This document shows, piece by piece, positions 57,036 to 64,000 of a stretch of 64,000 nt of DNA. The notes under the pieces were generated by a model, which worked only from the letters and a program-made list of their open reading frames with translations, made no database searches and was not told where the DNA came from. Numbering within the stretch: the first letter of the stretch is position 1; every line of letters starts with the position of its first letter. Source of the stretch: Aplectana chamaeleonis. Its lineage: Eukaryota > Nematoda > Chromadorea > Rhabditida > Cosmocercidae. The stretch spans positions 293,501-357,500 of the forward strand of contig JAPDOI010000192.1 of assembly GCA_029168955.1 (NCBI GenBank). Direction: 5' to 3'. A program made the position numbers and the translations under genes.

Positions 57036-57230
57036 CGCGCAAAACTGCAACTTAACGCGAGCTGACAGAGAAATTGAAAATAGTGTTTGAATGAGGAAAA
57101 AGATGGATAGCTTTCGAAAAAGTCTTTCGGAGAATTTTTTCGAAAGCTATCCAGCTTTTTCTCTATTCATATACTATTTCCAATTTCTCTGTCAGCTCGC
57201 GTTGAGTTGCAGTTTTGCGCGAACTTAAAG
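57036..57230. repeat. 195-bp foldback
   Basis: Arms of about 85 bp (AAAACTGCAACTTAACGCGA..GATGGATAGCTTTCGAAAAA) are inverted around a 13-bp loop near 57121-57133. The F1 MITE inserted directly at its right edge. Confidence 0.85.
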
Positions 57231-57238
57231 TCAGCGTT

Positions 57239-57678
57239 CACGATGATCATCCTCGTTGACTTTCCACAGTGAAATGATAGGCGAGAAGGATCCTAGGCTC
57301 TCAGTGTCGAAAGAACGGTAGAAAACGAGCCAGGAGCGGCAAAATAACGGCTGCAAACAAGCGTTTTGGTGTCCCAGACACGCCCCGTGCTCCAGTTCCG
57401 CCCCTTGATATGAACAAATGAAGATGCAGATTACAGGAATGATCAAGTCAAGGAGGTGCTGATAAGTGAGCTGATCGCTTCATTGCACTGATAGGTATCA
57501 TCCTTGTAGCGGTCAATTCCTCCACGCTCAAAAATCAACGTAAACAAGAGAGGGCCTATCGAAAAAAAAAGAAAACACGGCTTTTGCGTCTTTTTAGAGC
57601 ATGCCTTGCTATATAGGGCACCAGACCTTCCGTAAACCGTAGAGATATTGAAAGTGAAATCCATCGTGAACACTGCCT
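57239..57678 (-). mobile_element. TTAA MITE, family F1 (440 bp)
   Basis: Left AGTCAGCGTTCACGATGATC after TTAA (57235-57238); right CATCGTGAACACTGCCT before TTAA (57679-57682). Inverted relative to 54135-55395 and without the minisatellite. Confidence 0.9.
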
Positions 57679-57763
57679 TTAACGCGAGATCACCACCCTG
57701 TTGTATTATGACTCATTTCGTATGAGTTACTCGGTCGGTTCTATTTCTGAAAGAGCGCAGCCA

Positions 57764-57905
57764 CCGAGCGCGGAGCCGCAGCAGCCCCACCGCGGAGCCG
57801 CAACTGCACTACCGCGGAGCCGCAACGGCACTACCGCGGAGCCGCCGCAGCCCTACCGCGGAGCCGCAGCGGCACTCTCGCGGAGCCGCAGCGGCACTAT
57901 CGAGG
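57764..57905 (+). repeat. 22-bp GC-rich tandem repeat, about six units
   Basis: Units read TACCGCGGAGCCGCAACGGC with small changes. The downstream sequence CTCCGCGATAGTGCCGCTT is partly its complement. Related scattered copies lie at 37930-38410. Confidence 0.85.
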
Positions 57906-57989
57906 GGCCGTCAAGCCATTGCCGGTGCGACTCCGCGATAGTGCCGCTTCGATGCCTGTAGGAGCCGAAGACGCTTCCTCGCAAAGCCG

Positions 57990-58755
57990 CAGCGGCTATT
58001 TCATTGATTTCCATGACGTCCCACATGTCTTCTTTTTGTTCATCTGATGTCTTGAAATGGAACTACTCACTTGAATTAGAATTATTAGAAGGTTGACATT
58101 AATAATGGAGAAAAGAAAAAAAAGTAGAGCGGCACATGTGAATAACTGGGTCAATCTGAGGGATGAAGTTTTTTTTGCCGTTTGCCGATTGCTGTTTGCC
58201 GGCCGTTCTTGGGATTTTCTTGCCGATTGCCGAAATCTCAAAATCGTTTGCCGCACATCCCTGGACCCCATCCAACTAGGTTTGCACCCAGGTGTCGTGG
58301 AGCCTTATGATTACTGATCTGTTATCAATTAAGAAAAATACTCTATTGTCGGTTCCGTTTTTTTAAACGTCCCCGAATAATGTTCGGCATACGCCAGAAT
58401 TTCGCCCACAACGAAGCTGGCATCCATTAAAGTTAGGAAACGTTCTACATCTTCACCGTAATTTCCTCCACCATAAAATTTCCTATCAGCTCAAGCTCGC
58501 CTATTGCGTCATTTTTAAATCATTCCCGACTTTTTGTTAGCTTACTGCACGACCAAGATTAGGACAAAACTTAATGCAAGCAAGAAACAAGTATCCAGCG
58601 TTTTTGTTTTACTTCTGCTTTAACTTACCCACTGTTTTCTTCATCGTTATTCCATCATGAGATTGTGAGGCGATCTTTGTCACAATTTTAATTACTTCTT
58701 TCTCAATACAGATGCTGTTGCTCATGGGCAAGTCAAAACTACAATCCCCGAGGCT
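57990..58755. other. hAT-B interior, TTGCCG patch, no gene
   Basis: Contains a TTGCCG-rich patch at 58170-58255 that ends CGCACATCCCTGG, as the patch near 36889 begins in complement. No gene seen. Confidence 0.4.
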
Positions 58756-58923
58756 AATGAGCCGGATAGGAAGTGCAGTAATTATTTTTTGAAAAATTCA
58801 GGTTGAAATATACTTTTTTGAAATTTTTGGCCACAAAAACTGGTGAAAATTTTTTTCAGAACCCGAGGGGGACGTAGCTTTGTCGAAGTCCTGGACAACG
58901 GTCTGCCTGACTCTGCACGCGGC

Positions 58924-60510
58924 CAGAAATATACAAGCAAACGCCTAAAAAGCTTCTCCATGCAATCCAACCTTTCCATCTGCGTCTTCGGTGCTGCCCA
59001 CGTCTCCGATCCGTACATCATGATAGGGCCAATAGCGGATAGGTAGACGCGCAACTTGACTTCCTTCGCGGTAATGGTTGACCACAAACACTTGGTTAGA
59101 GAATTGAATGCAGATGTAGCTTTCGCACATCATTGTTGAATATCCGCTGCATAACGATAATAGTTCTTCAGCAAACAACCCAAATAACAGAAATCATCCA
59201 CCAGTTCGATTTGTCCACACAAACTCCCGTTGAAGGCGTCTGAGAGACCCACATCTGCTCGCATTTGTCGGGACGAAGAAGAAGTCCATAGGCGGCGGCA
59301 TTCTTCGAGGTCTCCTGTACAGGCAGCAGCAACCGTTCATCTACACTGTTCATCGTGCTTAATACACAGCAAGTCGGTACGTTGAAACATGATAAAACTC
59401 GTAGAAGAGCTCCGCTGGCAAAAAAAAATTACAACACGTATGATGGATAAACAGTCGCTGCTGCCTGTTTAGGTTTTCTCCATGCTTCGAAACGAGGTTC
59501 ACAATTCTTTGCAGTTTTGTGTTGTTTCAGCGAATAACACGATGTCGTCGGCGTACTCCAGGTCGATAAGCGAGCGTCCTGATGGTGTTAGTATCACGTC
59601 CGCAGGAAACTTACACAACTCTACGCATGACTTCATCAATGGCGCAGTTGAAAAGAAAAGATTCTACTACAGCTCCTTGCCTTACTTTGTTTTCACCTCG
59701 GAAGCTGACGTAAATCCAACAGGTGTACGAACAGCTGCTGTTGTTCCTTTGTTCATGTCCTCGATTAGCCGAACATACTTTTCCGGGACTCCATCGGCTC
59801 GCAGAGCGTTGAGCAATCGATCACGATGAGGAGAATCGAATGCGGAGCTTCGAATAATGCTGCCAAGATTCAATTGCTCCTCACGACGAACACTTGGTCG
59901 ATGATCGCTCTTCCACAACGAAAACCGGTTGCTCATGTCTGGTCGTTCCTTCACGATGTTTGATAAGTCGCTCGAGAATGATAGGTTCTAAAACCTTGTG
60001 CATGACAAGAAGTAGAGAGATTCCTCTGTAGTTCTTATGATCCGCGACGGATAGCTTCTTATGAAGAGGTACGATGATCGCGTGTCTCTACGAATCGGGT
60101 ACCCTTTCGCTCATCCATATGGCACGGATGGTGTTGGTCATTTCACGAATCCCAGACGGAGGAAGAGCTTTCAGCGTTTCAGCAGTATCGTCATCTCCAC
60201 CTGCCTCTCCATTCTCCATCTTCCGGACATAATCAGAAACTTTGGACTGTCTACGGCTCCTCACTGACATCTTAATGTACTCTGAACATGCGGGAGCTCA
60301 GGTACTGATGGTGTTGGACGATTCAGTAGTGAACTGAAGTAATCCTTCCATATTGGCAGCGTCGTATCACCAACTGCAACTCCATTGGTAGTCTTCAAAA
60401 CAGGAGAACCTCTCTTCATCTTCCCGCTATACTGTCGCAGCGACGGGTAGGCTTTCCTCGGATTCTTCTCCTCCCGTTCACTTTCGTTCGCGATCACTTT
60501 AAAGCTGCCG
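58924..60510 (-). pseudogene. RTE reverse transcriptase domain
   Basis: Fragments in order: KNPRKAYPSLRQYSGKMKRG near 60450; GEAGGDDDTAETLKALPPSG near 60200; a short YRGISLL-like stretch near 60020; AFDSPHRDRLLNALRADGV near 59850; LEYADDIVLF with catalytic YADD at 59544-59555; AAYGLLLRPDKCEQMW near 59290; and YLSAIGPIMMYGSETWAAP near 59030. The order is that of RTE reverse transcriptases. Frameshifts separate most blocks. Confidence 0.85.
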
Positions 60511-60552
60511 ACGCAACTTCCTCCTCAAACGCTTCTCCTCTACAAAGTTTCC

Positions 60553-61342
60553 TGCGGTTCGTGGAACACTTTGTGCTGTAGGTGGCCGTTCATGGGTGGC
60601 AGCCAGGTACCGACCGGTCAATCGATGTAACGGTAATAATCGGTTGCTTGATCATATGTTTTCCCCCACAGATGACCAACTCCAGTGCTCCTTCTATTCC
60701 TGGCTACTATTCCAAATTCGATATTCTCTGCTTCTATTAGACCTCTGCCTACAATCAGGGTTAGTTTTTTTTCTATTTCCATTGTTTGTCGGAGTGATTA
60801 GTTATTTATTTATTTGCTTTTATCCACATAAACACTCAACATCAACATTCAACAATTTAAAACTGAATGCTAACAAAAAACATTAGTAAATACATTAATA
60901 AGTAAATAATTATTTATTTAAAAAAATTCTTCAGTGAGGAGGGCAACTAGTGTTAAAATGATATTCAAGAATTCTGTTAATTTAATAATATCTAACTCAT
61001 TAATGTATTTACCACTGTTTTCTGTTAGCATTTAGTTTTAAATTGTTGGATGTTGATGATGAATGTCTATATGGATAAAAATAAATTAATAAATAATCAA
61101 TCACTTCGATAAACAATGGAAATGGAAAAAAACTCACTCTGATTGTAGGCAAAGGTCGAATAGAAGCAGAGAATATCAAATATGGAATAGTAGCCAGGAA
61201 TAGAAGAACGAGAACACTGAAATTGGTCCTCAGTGGGGGAAAACATGATCACGAAGACCGATGATTCCCGTTACATCGATTGACCGGCACCTGGCTGCCA
61301 CCCATGAACGGCCAACCACAGCACAGTGTTCCACGAACCGCA
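60553..61342. mobile_element. 790-bp foldback element inside the RTE
   Basis: Left TGCGGTTCGTGGAACACT and right complement with nearly the same sequence. Arms of about 350 bp diverge by point changes and indels around an AT-rich centre. TTCC on both sides (60549-60552 and 61343-61346) may be a 4-bp duplication. It falls in the RTE linker, just after the codons for EEKRLRRKLRRQL read in reverse order. Confidence 0.8.
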
Positions 61343-61660
61343 TTCCAAACTGCTGCCGAACCTAGTGCGAGTTGTGGGAAAGTAGAGGGTACCTTGTTGT
61401 AAGTAGACGTTGTTTCCGCTGAGACTCTCTCACGTACTTCTTCTTAGGCTGTACAACCAGGAAAGCCTCTTTCGAAGCGCCCTTGATGCACTTCACGAAA
61501 GAGTCTGCGTCGCAAAGCTTCTTCTTTGTCCGTGCTTCGACGTGAATAGGAACGCGTTGTCGGAATCTGATTCTGCATTCTTCATCTCTGAGACTTGTCA
61601 CGTCAATCCTCTGGAGAGGCTCCTCGTTCCCTCCGACACTGGAATAATTCTAGTCAGAAC

Positions 61661-62783
61661 TTAGTCGAGCTGTAGTTTCAAAGTTGTCATCTTCCGCTTC
61701 CGCTGCTTTTCTGGAGATAGCTCGGTTGGTATCTGCCACGTAAGCTGATGGCGGCGATGATTCCTCTTGAATGTCGATGCAATAATCAGACCACTGCGTT
61801 CACACAAGTCGACAAGGCGGTAGCCATTGTCCGATGATTGCTCCACTGGGTAAAACCATTTACCGAGTACTTCGGATTCCTGATCAAGTCCCATCTTTGC
61901 GTTTGCGTTCATCCCCACGACAACAGCATGTCGATAAGGCTTCCTGGCCAACAACGTATTGAGTTTCTCATATCACGCATCCTTCGAATCGGACTCGACG
62001 GTTTCAGTGGACGCATGGGAGACGATTATAAATTGTCAACGGCACAAAATTCTCACGGTGAACAAAATTGATGATACTCATTTGATAAAGGGCAGGGTAT
62101 AAAAGAAATGAAGAGCGGTGTGTTACATTCACACACCGCCTTTCTTCAGAGGTAAGCGGCTGAAGCTCTGATTAGACTAGGGAATAGGAAAGCAGCCTCA
62201 CAGGTGATAAAGATATCGAGATATCGGGTCCTAAACGTGGAGAACTCTGGGAAGAAAAACTTCTACACTTCCGTGAGAATTTTGTGCCGTTGGCAAATTA
62301 TAAACTTGTACGCATGAGCGCTCACTATCCACAGATTGAATCATCCCGCAGTCGTACGAATGCATTCCGACACAACGTTGAGCCAAACCCCTTGACCATA
62401 CCATTGAAGTCCTTTCTTACAGCTACCGCACCGCCTCCCACTCTCCTATCATCAGCGTTGCCGCAGTAGATGGTACACTCTCCGACGTTGATGACGGATC
62501 TATCTTTGAGGCGAATTTCCTGCAAAGCAGCAAACGGTGTATGGAAGTAGCTCAGAAGTCTGGATAGCGCAGTTTGTTGGATATCACTCAACAGCGATCG
62601 ACAGTTCAGGGTGGCGAAATTGTGGCTTGTAGACAAAGACTCCTCCCTAGGTACGGTTCCTGAGGTGTTATGGACAAGAGGCCTTGGTGTGAAAGACGGC
62701 AGCACCTTCATGCAATGTATGGGATACTTTCGTGATGTAGTTGTGCACGCTATATCGCTCGAATGTTTGCTGACAATTTGCAT
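61661..62783 (-). pseudogene. RTE apurinic-type endonuclease domain
   Basis: From 62783 the frame reads ATLNCRSLLSD, then FAALQEIRLKD (the catalytic glutamate region), GGAVAVRKD and RLRDDSICG. A 264-bp MITE intervenes. It resumes with VESDSKDA, then HAVVVGMNANAKMG (normally D-x-N-A) and NHRRHQLTWQ. The enzyme would nick chromosomal DNA to prime reverse transcription. The GMNAN form and stop codons indicate loss of function. Confidence 0.8.
62033..62296. mobile_element. 264-bp MITE with 8-bp duplication ATTATAAA
   Basis: Termini TTGTCAACGGCACAAAATTC and complement of TTGCCAACGGCACAAAATTC. ATTATAAA flanks both sides (62025-62032 and 62297-62304). It interrupts the RTE endonuclease between FII and VSHASTE. 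The 8-bp duplication suggests a hAT-type MITE. Confidence 0.85.
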
Positions 62784-63375
62784 AAAAATTCATACTTCTA
62801 TACACCGGTGGAATCCCTTCACAGAGGACTCCAAAACTAATCAGAATTGGACTCGGACCATTCTGAAGCGAGTTATGGAGACAAGGTGCTTTGGGCGCAC
62901 ACAAGACGCCGCAAAGCGCCTTTTTTTCGAAAAAATTCCCCTGCATCCTAGCGCACTCTTTGAAAATGAATGGTGAAGTGAGGCCGCAGAAAACTTTCTT
63001 ATGCAGAAAGTTCATTCACAGTGCAGTGATCACTGAAGTTCCTTATGAGCAATTAAACCATGGATCAAATTCTAAACACTCCTAATAGCACAGAAGATCA
63101 GTTTCTGCCCAGCAAATTGTGTGATGTCGTGAAAAGAATGAACACATGTCAGTTGACAAAAAACTGCGTACATGAATACTCGTTTATGCATTAAACGGCA
63201 ACCATGAACAACACTCGGGAATTCCACAACGAGCAAGCGAAATTCCAAAAATAGCACGCGGAAAATGTTTAAGATATAAAACATGGCAATATACATACTA
63301 AGCACTAGTTTACCTAAATTATTAGTCAAGTCTCAAGTGATATGAGAAGACGGTGAGAGAGGGTGCTCAATTTAT
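62784..63375. other. Spacer between the RTE and the aminotransferase exon
   Basis: Includes the expected RTE 5' region and the 3' untranslated region of the aminotransferase. No canonical AATAAA on the minus strand was seen in the first 300 bp; AATAAT near 63320 is a weak candidate. Confidence 0.4.
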
Positions 63376-63498
63376 CTACTTGGTGACATCATGAAGAGCC
63401 ATTGCAAAATAGCCCACGTTGTTAGACGAGATTCCCGCCACGGAGATACGTCCGTCCTTCGTCAGGTACACGGAGTGCTCCTTGATCAGCTTCTCCAC
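63376..63498 (-). CDS. Aspartate aminotransferase, last exon (partial gene)
   Basis: Read on the minus strand after an acceptor TTTTTCCAG, the 41-codon exon encodes [20 protein letters not shown], then [20 protein letters not shown] and TAG at 63378-63376. The pattern (h-Y-L-x-x-x-G-R-I-S-h-x-G, then N-V-x-Y-h-A-x-A-h-H-x-V-T) is the C-terminal end of eukaryotic class I aspartate aminotransferases, the pyridoxal-phosphate enzymes that interconvert aspartate and glutamate. Upstream exons with the catalytic lysine lie beyond 64000. Cytosolic or mitochondrial form cannot be told from this exon. The frame is clean, with a G/C third-position bias unlike the surrounding transposon debris, so this is the one likely functional gene in the window. 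Confidence 0.8.
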   Translation of the reverse strand: MEKLIKEHSVYLTKDGRISVAGISSNNVGYFAMALHDVTK

Positions 63499-64000
63499 CT
63501 GGAAAAATGGGGTCTGTAAAGATTCCAGAAAACTGTAATATACCTGCCCCATTTTCTACGACTCGGTAATGGACCACTCACCTAAAAACTTCGGAGCTTT
63601 CAATGATTTTCGCCAAAACAAAGCAAAAAAGCAAAAGCCTACTCATGATAAATTGTAACAAAAATTGTCAAATAAAATGTGAAACTAAAAGAAAATGAGC
63701 GAGTATCAGAGCGTTACCGAAACACTAACAAGGAAGCATTAGCTAGCAGGACTATAACCAGTCCTGTCTTGCCAACCTTTCTAGTTTACCACGTTCAGGC
63801 GTGTCCATAGAGCAGGACTGTAGACATCAGTGGGTGAACAATAGGAAAGCAAGGCAGACCTATCTAAAACAGCGACGCTTCTGATATGCTCAAGAGGATC
63901 AATGTGTAAAACCGAGCCATTTGTATGCAGCATACCCATTATTTCCCCCCCCCCCCCCACGTGATTGTTAAGGAGAACAAGAACCGAAAGCAGGCAAGGG
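63499..64000 (-). other. Intron of the aminotransferase gene (to window edge)
   Basis: No further exon with aminotransferase motifs is visible up to 64000. A C homopolymer lies near 63946-63959. Confidence 0.5.

Larger units (their letters stand above)
53755..58915. mobile_element. hAT-type element family B, copy 2 (5161 bp), in the RTE
   Basis: Left end CAGGATCAGGCGGGCGTTG; right end complement CAGAGTCAGGCAGACCGTTG. The 8-bp duplication CACGCGGC (53747-53754 and 58916-58923) is the hAT hallmark and splits the RTE codons for WPRVCHN. Collinear with copy 1 at 34930-35935 where not interrupted by MITEs at 54135-55395, 56074-56209 and 57239-57678. No transposase frame found: non-autonomous, swollen by nested insertions. 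Confidence 0.9.
53339..62783 (-). mobile_element. RTE-type non-LTR retrotransposon, decayed and split by three insertions
   Basis: Minus-strand order from high to low coordinate is endonuclease (62783 to about 61660), linker (61601-60490), reverse transcriptase (about 60490-59100) and C-terminal domain (59087-58924, then 53746-53339). It is interrupted by elements at 62033-62296, 60553-61342 and 53755-58915. Reading frames join across all three when inserts are removed. Stops and frameshifts are frequent. Only the order and motifs are claimed; the 5' and 3' untranslated limits are not resolved. Confidence 0.85.

Noticed and set aside
57701..57961. 86-codon frame rich in A, R and P
   Set aside because: Translation of the 22-bp GC-rich repeat.

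Overview
The window is eukaryotic, repeat-rich DNA, most likely from a parasitic nematode of the strongylid/hookworm type. That placement is an inference. It rests on short introns with TTTTCAG/TTTCCAG acceptors, an RTE-type non-LTR element that resembles hookworm RTEs as I remember them, Pao/BEL, Penelope-like, Tc1, hAT, piggyBac-type and PIF-type debris, and a single recognisable host exon. No prokaryotic operon, CRISPR array, rRNA or tRNA was seen.

Layout. (1) 35-27578 reads as one four-level transposon nest. A hAT element with a decayed minus-strand transposase is split by a 23.76-kb LTR-retroelement insertion (3337-27092) flanked by the 5-bp duplication CTCCG. Inside that are a 42-bp-repeat element splitting the 5' LTR (3672-6556) and Penelope-like sequence splitting the Pao-type gag (about 9780-25970). 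The Penelope endonuclease domain is in turn split by an 11.1-kb giant terminal-inverted-repeat element (10280-21413, TA duplication) and a PIF-type MITE (21531-21828, TTA duplication). The giant element has arms of about 1.4 kb, a six-exon Tc1/DD34E transposase with one premature stop, and a four-exon gene of unknown function on the opposite strand. (2) 27.6-41.8 kb holds no convincing gene. It is filled with MITEs, mostly with TTAA duplications, foldbacks and partial hAT copies. (3) 42.03-44.69 kb is a second, rearranged copy of the first hAT element. (4) 45.0-52.67 kb is a promoter-like leader followed by about 7 kb of a 42-bp tandem repeat. The leader and repeat are homologous to those at 3.7-6.5 kb. 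(5) 53.34-62.8 kb is a decayed minus-strand RTE retrotransposon, split by a 5.16-kb hAT element (8-bp duplication CACGCGGC) that carries further MITEs, and also by two foldback elements. (6) 63376-63498, minus strand, is the last exon of an aspartate aminotransferase gene whose remaining exons lie beyond the window.

Insertion boundaries are well defined in many cases because the interrupted reading frame or a paralogous empty site is visible in the same window. All family names come from motif and architecture recognition only; no database search was run. Candidate novel items are the giant Tc1-type element with its unknown cargo gene, and the mobile leader-plus-42-bp-array unit.
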